Numbered from the stretch's first letter, positions 28,201-34,148 are shown. The stretch is 35,082 bases of DNA from Candidatus Poribacteria bacterium (GCA_016866785.1 VGLH01000029.1:1-35082), one strand, 5' to 3'. A program made the numbers and translations. The notes: generated from the letters alone by a model not told the origin.

Positions 28201-28966
28201 CGGCGAAACATCCGTGGCGGGCCCGGTGCGTTCGATCCAGAACATCCTGTCCGATCAGCGGGAATGGACCGTTCGAGGCGGACTGGACGCGCGCACGAGC
28301 GTCACGGTTCCGCAGTCCATCGCCCGACCGGGGATGCGGATCGACATTCTGACGGTGACGGATTCGGCTTGGCTGCGCCGGATCGAGGAGGCGAATCTCT
28401 CGCCGGACGAGGCGAACATCGATCCTGAGCCGGACACGCTCCTGCAGAGCACGACGCGGTGGTTCTCGTCGGATACCGAGGCGTTCCCACAGCCGATCAC
28501 GGTCACGATGGGGTTCCCGGCGCTCGACCCTCCAGACCTGGCGCAGGAGCTGCGGGTCTTCCGGCTGAACGCCTCGGCGGTTCCCGCGAGATGGGAGTTG
28601 GTGTCCGGCGTGCAGCGAGTCGATGTGAACCAGGGCGTCGTGACGGCGCAGATGCGGACGCTGGGCGTGCTGCGGGTGGCGCGGCTGGTGCTGCCTCGGC
28701 GGCTGGACCGCGTCGTGCTCTACCCGAACCCATTTTCACCGGAGACGCACGGCGTCTTGACGTTCCGCAACCTGACCGCCGACGCGGTCGTGGACATCTT
28801 CACCCTGGATGCCCGACGTGTGCGGACGCTCACGAGCGCCAACCCGGGCACGGCAACCTGGGACGGGCGCGACGGGAGCGGACATCTCGTCGCGACCGGG
28901 CTCTACATCTATCTCGTTCGGGGAGCCAACGCCCGACGTACGGGGCAGATCTTCGTGGCGCGCTGA
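19232..28966 (+). CDS. Giant modular secreted protein (3244 aa): Ig-like, PPC, anchor-X-like and FN3 repeats, C-terminal sorting-like domain
   Basis: Export is indicated by a long basic start and a hydrophobic core (LVALTLLLAVHAGAAFA, cleavage near residue 53). Three blocks follow. Block A: Ig-like about 55-140, three PPC-type repeats (from 147, 275 and 406), one anchor-X-like repeat (533), two FN3 (628, 733). Block B: Ig-like 847, PPC 932, 1047 and 1166, anchor-X 1280 and 1377, FN3 1482 and 1591. Block C: Ig-like 1707, PPC 1791, 1911, 2029 and 2153, anchor-X 2269, 2364, 2470 and 2573, FN3 2671, 2783 and 2893. PPC repeats show EPND/EPNG then DxDWY; anchor-X repeats show HNATRxL...DDGxxxD...DGxYxG. 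Residues 3162-3244 (VVLYPNPFSPE...TWDGRDGSG...ATGLYIYLV) match FlgD-Ig/type A sorting domains. No enzyme domain is visible, so a surface adhesin or scaffold is likely. GGAGAAGGG precedes the start. Confidence 0.9.
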   Translation: MNPMSDRPHTASARLTNARLQTRYRHRQPPNRCAALVALTLLLAVHAGAAFAAPDTAILSGPAGLTDRADVVFWWAGLSDDPAAPVRGYRYSLDGSAPVFTESSTIALYALPQGEHRFRVAAVNARLEEDPTPAESLFTVGVAFSEEAESNDFAVAANDASSGIEVRGISGGAVDIDFFKVALLGAPNQVTVTFRRPVGGLGKTTVQLYRGDPALNVLLGTATASPENSQRVTFTVGTSPSVHYLRVQSDAAEAVASQYVVTVTGAALAPAYHRDIEPNDSEASANVRELTAASSKLGIVGSAASATDVDWYRIRANITTTALLRLTVFRPGSAGETKVSVYAGAPPTTDRQIARLTASGANGQFATFETGVTLSDVLVRVEHPSTLAAEPYWLFFSLSEPAGDVEVEPNGADPRVNPRSPTRLALDRPMDGTSWDGGADTDWYAVEAPRAGVLTIRFTRPSGTGLTRVRAFSPNFAQIGEATASVAASQTATLSLSVSAGTHHVELTPTGESSAAGYRLNATLGAAGVLDVSHSATRPLRRGEVLRVTATAPPRGAASFAIGTAREGIPLFDDGAHEDGSASDGVYSGTYSVGASDDLRDQPVVVTVRDETGGVSTKTASQTVTLDGVPPAPITALTASDRPDDDGYWLRLSWSASRAADLATYRVYISPTPIPATSGLAPALSTHLTSLDVPVSQNGVDTYIAVTAVDLAGNESALGGLSVFGPIRALDNRRPDPVSGVTIADTPYDYGGSVTARWDAALVEDFQEYRVYVGPEPIASTEGRVPGARVASQRATVADIGSLPVGAPVYVAVTVVDLSGNESAIGPGSTAGPATPAANATPDASPLRLTGPSGIVRGTSATFLWNRYAADAGDPPSRFSVQLDGRASELTSLTSAMFYGLSAGEHTVRVGIPGAATASQATFRVEPTTVREREPNEAESTATELTPNVTFAGIAEAAGDLYRLNIENPRVLALTAESSGEATVTLYRGIRSPDTVAFQSVLTAAAPRRTATVAVAPGVHWIHVTGSGDYALFASLLDLGAGRAAEMEPNDVADRALTLDLSAPALVRGSSQTAPDRDWFAVPVLAASRLEVASYRPAGSGTTTWRLYRGDAPVAEWKLDGARLSNRIAIGAAADLYFVEIVGEQASASEYEARIALTPGAAGMEIESNDVIARATPLPLTTAFAGDAWKSGDVDAYSVQIIRRGTVAVGYEAGMGTGTVEVHIRNAGGVSLASSPANPSNGGRTSVQADAVPGAYYLSVEPQGSATDSYRTWAFFVEELSHSATRPLRSGDPLDLRVVWVPGGSAAVRLIDVDGAAVGLPLTLGDASKAGVYTGRVTIPASAKGPLTVRAELAISAMQATVAFAQPVAVDASEPQVTSVSIDDVAAFGLGAAIHVRAVAEKGLSASFAILRPDGTPVRAGLPLVDDGTKGDAQANDGVYTSAYTTVAGDDVRGGSVAATFRRGTGPSVVVPAPMRLTIDTVPPPGVTGVAAQDVPGDEGGFLRVTWDASAVEDFARYAVYAAQTPVVTLSRLTPIATSAQRDATSLIVEAESGVPFYSAVVAVDLAGNASPLIGGPKGSVSGAATALDNLPPEPVSGVQAADRRGDRGGVLTVRWSPSLAPDFGEYRIHLSDRPFAAGVGGTIAGRVPVVGVTVADIGTAADGVDWYVAVTAADAAGNESPIGGSSVSGPVRSAADAPPGSDLGAALLAGPVGTARQGSVVARWSAFAPDGSAPGWRVRLDDGPPQLAAVNELLFPNLSAGSHSLTVEPSDGSLPATVRTFAVEPLALEESEPNDLGAAATALPVGIRMNGTTDAAGDVDWYRVVVSEPAALSLHLSRGSPNESVVTLFPAFALGDLERIARVSARGGESRATTLGVDAGEYLVRVDGAPGQYRLAVALSARLPGYVWDVEPNGDPLRATPVGSGTAEIAGSANSADDIDWYRFDVDRAPGTVFELRLLRVGSAELYQGAPDASSAPIAALTSSGGSVATLRTGVAASSLYLRVAGVGSVPYAIQPAIVALPEGVQWEEEQNGVEALATRVPLTTREVRGTLRSGESDWFRVTVPDGALRLLTWRPTAPVGSVGKARALRSFPSALPIDVGEVALGDVASGGLTIPTTGGTYLFEMSGNTGGDFEYAVSVSLEPAADGADWELEPNGAAPRAGALRLGRPMLGSISSASDEDWFVVNLDPALEGALLLSLSAPTATGSVKMQVLSPGLVSLAETLASPSDAMSAIVQLPSPGSAYYMRISGSGRGGYRVGALRVRRGSHDGVRPLGVGGVLTARIEGDPGWSVSAELGSGSVVFPLAATSGGIYVGTHTVRSGENAAASELRAVIRTDSGIAASLTLPPVVTIDTAAPEIKDVQHNAAKALRADDVLVVRARTEPLAVVTMELAAEGFRAVASLYDDGKHEDGGANDGEYAGTYRVALGDQAAGATVTVAATDDLGNRATRSALRKVDIDTTPPRIASIEHDARSVLASGDRMTVRIRGEVGAVGEFAIAGVREHIALSDEGTQGDEVANDGVYTGFVVIREGDNALNALVSATLTDRAGNVSRIVAPQPVSIDTTKPSIKSVTHNATRSLHAGDKLIVRLVGEPEGTATLDIGTALTGLPLLDDGAGDDVAAGDGIYTASYIVRETDSVVEALVTATLTDRNGNSETRSASRRVSLDAIPPEPIVNLVAIDVPQDEGGRIRLTWQPTTDVRDFLRYQVYRQSAPIRSTKGMVPVVADLRAPEKTTLDVDVPVNNADLWFAVTAVDAALNESALSPTGGSTAGPVRATDDIAPASVVGVSASDAPDDNGLALLVRWTPSNAERDFAHYAVYIGREPLAGASLQDAKPAAVFPDRAIPQGIVPVPEDGMDLYVAVVAADVNGNRSAMVAGSLAGPVQSHDDIRPDPVAGVSASDSPSDRGGELVVSWKPDEDATIRTYEVYVTTEPRVLLRSSDVPALVVDRASLADPKKPVALVPVPRDDVPYYVALAAVDGGRNRSLLGETSVAGPVRSIQNILSDQREWTVRGGLDARTSVTVPQSIARPGMRIDILTVTDSAWLRRIEEANLSPDEANIDPEPDTLLQSTTRWFSSDTEAFPQPITVTMGFPALDPPDLAQELRVFRLNASAVPARWELVSGVQRVDVNQGVVTAQMRTLGVLRVARLVLPRRLDRVVLYPNPFSPETHGVLTFRNLTADAVVDIFTLDARRVRTLTSANPGTATWDGRDGSGHLVATGLYIYLVRGANARRTGQIFVAR

Positions 28967-28977
28967 GGAGCCGACGG

Positions 28978-29991
28978 ATGTCAACCCGAGCGATCCTACG
29001 TTACGCCCTGGTGTGCGCGATGGCGCTGACCGCGTTGAACCTGCGCGCGTCGGGGCGTGTCGGCGGCGCGTCGTTCGCGCTGAGCGCCGGGGCGCGCGCC
29101 GAGTCGATGGGCGGGGCGTTCGTTGCCGTCGCGGACGACGTATCGACGCTCTACTGGAACCCTGGCGGACTCGGGCTGGTGCGGGGTTCCCAGTTGACCG
29201 GCGTCCATACGGAATGGATCGGCGGCGTCCGCTACGAGTGGGTCGGGTTCGTCCAGCCCATCGGCAGGCTGGCGACGGTCGGGATCGGCGGCAAACTGCT
29301 GACCGGCGGCGATGTCCCACGTACCGTGATGACGCTGGGGGGCTACGCCGGCGAAGGAGTCTTCCGCTATTCGGCTCGACACGCGCAGATCGCGTTCGGC
29401 TCGACGGAGATCCGCAGCTTCCGGTTCGGCGGCGGGGTCGAGCTGATGCGCGAAGGGCTGGACATCTCCGGTTCGTCCGACGACGAGAGCCAGAGCGCCC
29501 GCAGCGGGACGACCCATGTGGGAGCGATCTACCAGACGCCGGTGAGCGGACTCCGTGTCGGAGCGGCGCTGCGGAACCTGGGAGGCTCGGCGTCGCTGCA
29601 CGGAGATTCGTCGCCGCTGCCGCGAACCCTCCAGGTCGGAGCCGCGTACACGCGACGGATTGAGCCCGTGGCTTCCGAGCAGCTTCCGGTGGAGCTGGCG
29701 ACGACGGACACGGCGAAGCCCTCGGCGGCGTCGGGCGTGTTGACGGCATCCACCGACCTTCTCTCGACGCGGGGCGAATCGCCGGCTTTGCGCGCGGGGC
29801 TGGAGTACCGGTTCAGCAACGGTTTGTCCGCCCGGGCGGGATATCGGACCGATTCGGCGTTCGATGCCGTCTCGCGGCTGAGCGGCGGACTCGGCTACGC
29901 GACGGACACGTACCAGGTGGACTACGCCTTCCTCCCCGTCGGCGATCTGGGGAACGCCCACCGCGTCGCCTTCACGCTGCTCTTTCGCTAG
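28978..29991 (+). CDS. PorV/PorQ-family (UPF0164-like) outer-membrane protein
   Basis: I choose ATG 28978, seven bases after GAGGAG, giving 337 residues with a signal peptide (MSTRAILRYALVCAMALTAL, ending near ASG). The mature N-terminus carries the family signature ARAESMGGAFVAVADDVSTLYWNPGGL. Amphipathic strands typical of a FadL-like barrel follow, ending in an aromatic residue before the C-terminal Arg (HRVAFTLLFR). In Bacteroidota, PorV shuttles type IX secretion cargo to the attachment machinery, and PorQ-like relatives occur widely in FCB and candidate phyla. The gene follows the giant protein by 11 bp. That protein ends in a type-IX-like sorting domain, so a dedicated export or anchoring role is an attractive inference. 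No other type IX gene is in the window. Confidence 0.82.
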   Translation: MSTRAILRYALVCAMALTALNLRASGRVGGASFALSAGARAESMGGAFVAVADDVSTLYWNPGGLGLVRGSQLTGVHTEWIGGVRYEWVGFVQPIGRLATVGIGGKLLTGGDVPRTVMTLGGYAGEGVFRYSARHAQIAFGSTEIRSFRFGGGVELMREGLDISGSSDDESQSARSGTTHVGAIYQTPVSGLRVGAALRNLGGSASLHGDSSPLPRTLQVGAAYTRRIEPVASEQLPVELATTDTAKPSAASGVLTASTDLLSTRGESPALRAGLEYRFSNGLSARAGYRTDSAFDAVSRLSGGLGYATDTYQVDYAFLPVGDLGNAHRVAFTLLFR

Positions 29992-30211
29992 CGCCCCACG
30001 GTCATGGATGCCGGCAACCTTCCCTCCCCGCTTCGCAGGTTGGGAGAGATCTGGGCGGAGGCGCACGGTCTGCCGTGGCTATTCCGCACGCTGTCGCGTT
30101 CCCGGTTCCCTTGTTCGGCTAGACCGAGGATTCGCGCGAACGCCGTGACGCGGCTATATACCTTACACAATCACTCGGCGCGCTTCTGCCGCCGCACGGA
30201 AGGAGAGCCCC

Positions 30212-31003
30212 ATGACGCGTCCTACCATTCGTCTTGCTGTCGGAATCACGCTTCTGTTCGCGATGCAGGCGTCGTCCTCGGCGAGGGAGGTCGCCGGATT
30301 GGTACTCGCGTTGCCGTTCGGCGAGGGTAAAGGGGCGACGGTCGCCGACGGGTCGGGCAACGGCAACGACGGGAAGATCAAAGGCGGCGTCAAGTGGACG
30401 ACGGGCAAGTACGGCGGCGGGTTGCAGTTCGACGGGAACGACGGCGTCGTCGAGGTTCCCGACAGCAAGTCGCTCCAGTTCACCGACGGACTGACGGTCG
30501 CCGTGTGGATCAAGCCGACGCTCAAGGGCGATGAGTGGCAGCTTCTCGGGTCGAAGGGAGCCGACGCCAAAGAGTTCTTCGAGGTTCTCCTGAGTCCGAA
30601 CGGGTTCCTGTGGATGGGATGGATGTTCCAGAACGCCCAGCGAATCGTGCCGGCGCAGAGCCCGAAGGAGGTGAAGCCTGACGTGTGGCAGCACGTCGCC
30701 GTCGCGTGGGACCCGAAGCAGTTCTGGACGGTCTATCTCGACGGGGAGCCGCTCATCGAATATCCGAAGCAGGACGACAAGCTCGTCCCCAACACCGATC
30801 CCGTGCTCATCGGCACGGAGCTCAACCTGAAGCGGTACTACAACGGCGTCATGGACGACTGGGCGCTGTTCAATCGCGGGCTGACCCAGAAGGAGATCAA
30901 GTCCGTGATGGGCGGACTCGACGCGCTGCTGCCGGTCGATCCGCTCGGGCGCTCCGCGACGACGTGGGGGCGCCTGAAGGCGGGCAGGGGTCCGAGAGCC
31001 TAG
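30212..31003 (+). CDS. Secreted LamG/concanavalin-like protein, paralogue of the 16681 protein
   Basis: The 263-residue protein starts after a good ribosome-binding site (GGAAGGAG, about 30199-30206) with the signal peptide MTRPTIRLAVGITLLFAMQASSSA. One LamG jelly roll follows: LPFGEGKGATVADGSGNGND, GKYGGGLQFDG, VAVWIKPTLKG, VWQHVAVAWDPKQFWTVYLDG and NGVMDDWALFNRGLTQKEIKS. The last residues, LLPVDPLGRSATTWGRLKAG, repeat the tail seen at the end of the 16681 protein. A TATATA box at 30155-30160 lies in the 220-bp gap upstream, but its -35 partner is poor. The stop codon TAG shares the tetramer CTAG (31000-31003) with the stop of the convergent DUF2283 gene. Confidence 0.87.
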   Translation: MTRPTIRLAVGITLLFAMQASSSAREVAGLVLALPFGEGKGATVADGSGNGNDGKIKGGVKWTTGKYGGGLQFDGNDGVVEVPDSKSLQFTDGLTVAVWIKPTLKGDEWQLLGSKGADAKEFFEVLLSPNGFLWMGWMFQNAQRIVPAQSPKEVKPDVWQHVAVAWDPKQFWTVYLDGEPLIEYPKQDDKLVPNTDPVLIGTELNLKRYYNGVMDDWALFNRGLTQKEIKSVMGGLDALLPVDPLGRSATTWGRLKAGRGPRA

Positions 31004-31239
31004 ACCGCGAGCGTCGATGACCCACTTTGGGCGGAACTCTCCGCCGCGCGCCGAAGCCGCTCATGGACGCTGCCGGGCAGCAGCGCCTTCGCGCCGAGGA
31101 ACTCCAGACCTGCGATCTGCTCCTTGGCGTTGAAGTCCACGACCAACCCCGGCAACACCTCTTCCGATTCGATGATGGGCTCGGTGTCGTCGAGCACAAT
31201 GGCGAAGGCGTCCGTTTCGGGATCGTAGCGGACTCTCAT
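31000..31239 (-). CDS. DUF2283 family small protein
   Basis: I choose ATG 31239, eight bases after AGAGGAA, giving 79 residues. The sequence MRVRYDPETDAFAIVLDD...ESEEVLPGLVVDFNAKEQIAGLEFLGA is a close fit to the DUF2283 pattern (VRYDPExDALYIxL...xESxEVxPGVxxDxDxxGxxVGIEIL). The function is unestablished. Members are often second in two-gene units behind a DUF4258-like gene and are suspected antitoxins. Here the ATG overlaps the TGA of a short upstream frame (ATGA), the usual coupling of such pairs, but the upstream partner is reduced to 21 codons. The C-terminal extension after residue 55 is longer than typical. Confidence 0.8.
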   Translation of the reverse strand: MRVRYDPETDAFAIVLDDTEPIIESEEVLPGLVVDFNAKEQIAGLEFLGAKALLPGSVHERLRRAAESSAQSGSSTLAV

Positions 31240-31301
31240 TTGCGGTTCCTCTGCGACCGGTCGAAGTACGCGATCACGACGCACCGGCGTTCCTGCTTCT
31301 C
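31236..31301 (-). pseudogene. C-terminal remnant of a lost partner gene of DUF2283 (DUF4258-like)
   Basis: In the frame overlapping the DUF2283 start by ATGA, 21 codons read EKQERRCVVIAYFDRSQRNRK before TGA. A hydrophobic strand followed by a basic tail is how DUF4258-type partner proteins commonly end (VVTVYW...R). Reading upstream, a TAG stop appears at 31302-31304, exactly at the edge of the REP-like palindrome starting at 31305. The rest of the gene is missing, so the palindrome marks the breakpoint. The family assignment is tentative because only the tail is left. Confidence 0.4.
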
Positions 31302-31304
31302 CTA

Positions 31305-31390
31305 CTCGTCATTCCCGCGCGCCCCGCCTTCGCGGGGCCAGGAAGCGGGAATCCAGAACCCTGGGCTCCCGCTTTCGCGGGAGCGACGAG
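31305..31390. repeat. REP-like palindromic repeat (CGTCATTCCCGCG family)
   Basis: The 86-bp unit begins CTCGTCATTCCCGC and ends GCGGGAGCGACGAG; the ends pair with two mismatches. Inside are two perfect 7-bp hairpins, GCCCCGC/GCGGGGC (31321-31338, loop CTTC) and CTCCCGC/GCGGGAG (31366-31383, loop TTTC), with a CCAG/CTGG stem between. The wording CGTCATTCCCGCG...GCGGGAATCCAG...CCCGCTTTCGCGGGA is that of a dispersed intergenic repeat seen in many bacteria. It separates the AbiGi gene from the DUF2283 gene and could act as a terminator for either. Confidence 0.8.
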
Positions 31391-31419
31391 GCCCCACCAG
31401 GGTAACAGCAGCGTACTGC

Positions 31420-32259
31420 CTAGAGGTTGCGGCACTCCTCAAGCGTCAAGAACGGGGGACACTTCTCACGCTCCTTGCCCATCCATTCGGTGATGAGTTC
31501 GTGGTGGTACAACATGAACCGCGTTCTTTCGTCAGGGAGGACAATGATAGCGACATCGTGGGGGAGTATTGGGATGCGATACGCCACTTTCACGTTGCCG
31601 TCGGCAACGAATTCCTCTTCCTTAGGCGCGGTGAAAGGCTTGGGCTGCACCCAATCCGGAGGCTCCACGATACGCCACTCGTTCTCTTCCATCAGCGAGT
31701 AGTCGTTCGGAGAGCTGTCGGACATACGCCTGACGAAGTAGGCGAGCCTCCAAACCTCATCCTTCACATGCGTCGGCGTCCGTAGACAGCTCACATCTCC
31801 TGGAACGTCGGGGACGCGCTCCTCTTCGCAGTGCTTGAGGGCTTCCCAGTGCTTGAGGGCTTCAACGATCTCGACAAAGGCATTCGCCACGAATTGCCCG
31901 TTGTCTTCACCGACGTAATGCACGGGCGCTCCGCCTCTGGCAATCGCCCAGTCACGGCGGACCCCGACTCCGAGACATCCATACTGCTTGGACAGGTGTT
32001 CCGCCTGTGACAGACGCGTCTCGGTGAAGCAGACGCGCGCAAGAATCTGCCGTATCCCGACATCTTTGCCAAACAGGTATTCCGGTTGTCCGATCGTTAC
32101 GCAGATTCCTTTTGCCACAATATCCGCTAGGAGTCCAACATACTTCTCGCGTTGCACCGCTGATATCCGCTCCCAGCGAATGGACCGTTTCGTACATTCA
32201 GCTTCCGTGTGAAGATGCTTGCCGACCCAGTGCACGAGGAAGTCAGATCGACCAGACAT
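31420..32259 (-). CDS. AbiGi-type abortive-infection antitoxin-like protein
   Basis: I choose ATG 32259, eight bases after GGGAGG, giving 279 residues starting MSGRSDFLVHWVGK; an upstream in-frame ATG at 32307 lacks a site. The first 120 residues match the AbiGi pattern: SDFLVHW at the start, then ARVCFTETRLSQAEHLSKQYG, GVGVRRDWAIARGGAPVHYVG. AbiGi is the antitoxin half of the lactococcal AbiG phage-resistance system. The C-terminal part holds the repeated ALKHWE/ALKHCE and conserved-looking EENEWRIVEPPDW and DVAIIVLPDERTR segments, seen in longer members. No AbiGii-like nucleotidyltransferase toxin is adjacent, so the gene is an orphan or works alone. It neighbours a REP-like repeat and a broken gene, which suggests an accessory region. 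Confidence 0.72.
   Translation of the reverse strand: MSGRSDFLVHWVGKHLHTEAECTKRSIRWERISAVQREKYVGLLADIVAKGICVTIGQPEYLFGKDVGIRQILARVCFTETRLSQAEHLSKQYGCLGVGVRRDWAIARGGAPVHYVGEDNGQFVANAFVEIVEALKHWEALKHCEEERVPDVPGDVSCLRTPTHVKDEVWRLAYFVRRMSDSSPNDYSLMEENEWRIVEPPDWVQPKPFTAPKEEEFVADGNVKVAYRIPILPHDVAIIVLPDERTRFMLYHHELITEWMGKEREKCPPFLTLEECRNL
31829..31863. repeat. In-frame tandem duplication inside the AbiGi-like gene
   Basis: The 17-base sequence CAGTGCTTGAGGGCTTC occurs at 31829-31845 and again at 31847-31863, an 18-base period. In the protein this gives two near-identical hexapeptides, ALKHWE and ALKHCE. The frame is preserved, so the gene stays open. Confidence 0.9.
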
Positions 32260-32549
32260 CTCGATTGCCTCCCACGCCCGTTGGCGCCAAAACGACGTAC
32301 GGCTCACGCGGTTCGTGACGAATCGCAGTAGGCTTCGGCAGCCCTTGCCATTGGATTGCCGACCTGTCCTGTTGCGACGACCTCACAGACGATCGCTGCG
32401 TCGGCTCGGCCCTATGGTAACGCCATGGACAACATCGACGCACGATGTACTACGGATCATCGACAAGATGCGGTAAGGTATCCTGTTGATCGCGGTTGCG
32501 AATAGGCGGATCGTTGCCAGTGGAGTCCGACGAGTCAGGAGTCAACGAT

Positions 32550-34148
32550 ATGCCACAACACCGACACCTTCTCGCCCTGCCACGCGGTAACCGACAGGTC
32601 TTCCTCTCGTGGCGGCTGCTGCCGTCCGACGCGCCGGACGCGCCGTTCCACGTCGAACGAGGACGCGGCGGGGCTTGGGAGCGCGTCTCGACGGCTCCCG
32701 TAACGGACTCGACAACTTACGTCGATCAGGCTCCAGCCGCCGAGCCGTACGCCTACCGCGTCGTGACGGGCGACGACACGGCGTCGGAGTCAGTGACCGT
32801 TGATGCCGGGGCGGAACCGTCGCTCGCGGCGCGTTCGGTTCCCATCGAGGACGCGGCGTCCGTTGGCGGGCTGATCATCGGCGACCTGACGAACGACGGG
32901 CGGCTCGGTTACGCGATCCGCTTCGTGCGCGGCGGGACGATCCGGGTCGCCGCCTACGACCACAACGGCGCGCATCTGTGGGAGCGCGACACGCGCCTCC
33001 CCGCCGCCGGCGGCTGGGACGGCTCGACGCTTCACGCGCCGTTCCTCTGCTGGGAAATCAACGGCGATGGCAGAAGCGAAGTCGTGTTCCCGTCTTTCCC
33101 GGGCAAGTACCCGACGGAGCGCTACGACACGGCGGATCCAAGGCAGCAGCTCACGGCGGTCGATGGCGAAACCGGCGAGACGGTGTGGAACACGTCGTGG
33201 CCCGCGACGCGCTCGCGGGTCATGATGACGGTCGGGCATCTGCGCGGGCTCGACGCCCCGGCGAGCGTCGTCGTCCTCGATGAGACGTACGGCGACGTCG
33301 TGCTGACCGCCATCGGCGGCAAGACCGGCGCGACGGAATGGCGCGTCGAGCAGAAGCGTCCCGCCGGGCACAATCTCGACATCGCCGACCTGGACGGCGA
33401 CGGGGTCCAGGAGATCATCTGCGGCGGCGTCTGCTACAACGGCGACGGCTCCGTGCGCTGGGAGGCGGAATCCTTCGGACACACGGATATCTCGAAGCCC
33501 GCCAAGATCGATCCCGATCGGCCGGGGCTTCAGATATGGTATGCCGTCGAGAGCGGAGGACCCGGCGTCTATCTCGTGGATCGAGACGGCGCGACGCTGT
33601 TCAAGGAGCCGTTCCGCCACGCCCACTATGGATGGCTCGCCCGCCACGCGCCCGGCGTTCCGGGTCTGCATCCGCACACGGCGGAGGACGCGCGGCACGA
33701 GTACGGCGGCGCCGGAGCCGGCATGCGCGAGGAGGGGCACTTCCCGATCTACCTGCCGGACGGTTCCCACTGGCTGAACCTGACGGACTGGCAGCGCAAG
33801 AACTTCGTGCCGGTGCATTGGGACGAGGGGCGCGAGGTCGTCTTCGTCATCCGCAAGGAGAACAAGCGAGTCGTGCGCCTGCTGCCTTCGGGCGAGATGG
33901 AAGACTTGGCGGACGGCAAGCTGCCGGAGGGCGGTCAGTACGGGCGGAACCTGGCGTGCGTCGACGTGCTGGGGGACTTCCGCGAGAACATCGTCACGGT
34001 CGATGTCGAGGGGAACCGGCTGATCGTCCTGGCGAACCCGACGCCGGCGGCGCGGCGCGCTGGGTCGCCCTGGGAGGACTTCGCCTATCGGCACGACCGG
34101 AGCCAGTTTGGATCGGGGTACTACATCTACCTCTCCCCGCCGGAGTGA
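32550..34148 (+). CDS. PL11 rhamnogalacturonan-lyase-like FN3 plus beta-propeller protein
   Basis: I choose ATG 32550, eight bases after AGGAG (32537-32541), giving 532 residues. Residues 8-85 look like the small N-terminal beta domain of PL11 lyases (ALPRGNRQVFLSWRLLPSDAPDAPFHVER...TYVDQ...YAYRVV). The propeller region has Ca-binding-style Asp/Asn-Gly loops: GDLTNDGRLG near 111, EINGDGRSEV near 171 and DLDGDGVQEIICGG near 287. Classical PL11 enzymes cleave rhamnogalacturonan I. Here the propeller is diverged, and a conserved-looking HYGWLARHAPGVPGLHPH segment is of unknown role, so the activity is not assured. There is no signal peptide from either candidate start, unlike most secreted polysaccharide lyases. 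It is convergent with the cyclase gene at 34173, with 24 bp between stops. Confidence 0.65.
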   Translation: MPQHRHLLALPRGNRQVFLSWRLLPSDAPDAPFHVERGRGGAWERVSTAPVTDSTTYVDQAPAAEPYAYRVVTGDDTASESVTVDAGAEPSLAARSVPIEDAASVGGLIIGDLTNDGRLGYAIRFVRGGTIRVAAYDHNGAHLWERDTRLPAAGGWDGSTLHAPFLCWEINGDGRSEVVFPSFPGKYPTERYDTADPRQQLTAVDGETGETVWNTSWPATRSRVMMTVGHLRGLDAPASVVVLDETYGDVVLTAIGGKTGATEWRVEQKRPAGHNLDIADLDGDGVQEIICGGVCYNGDGSVRWEAESFGHTDISKPAKIDPDRPGLQIWYAVESGGPGVYLVDRDGATLFKEPFRHAHYGWLARHAPGVPGLHPHTAEDARHEYGGAGAGMREEGHFPIYLPDGSHWLNLTDWQRKNFVPVHWDEGREVVFVIRKENKRVVRLLPSGEMEDLADGKLPEGGQYGRNLACVDVLGDFRENIVTVDVEGNRLIVLANPTPAARRAGSPWEDFAYRHDRSQFGSGYYIYLSPPE

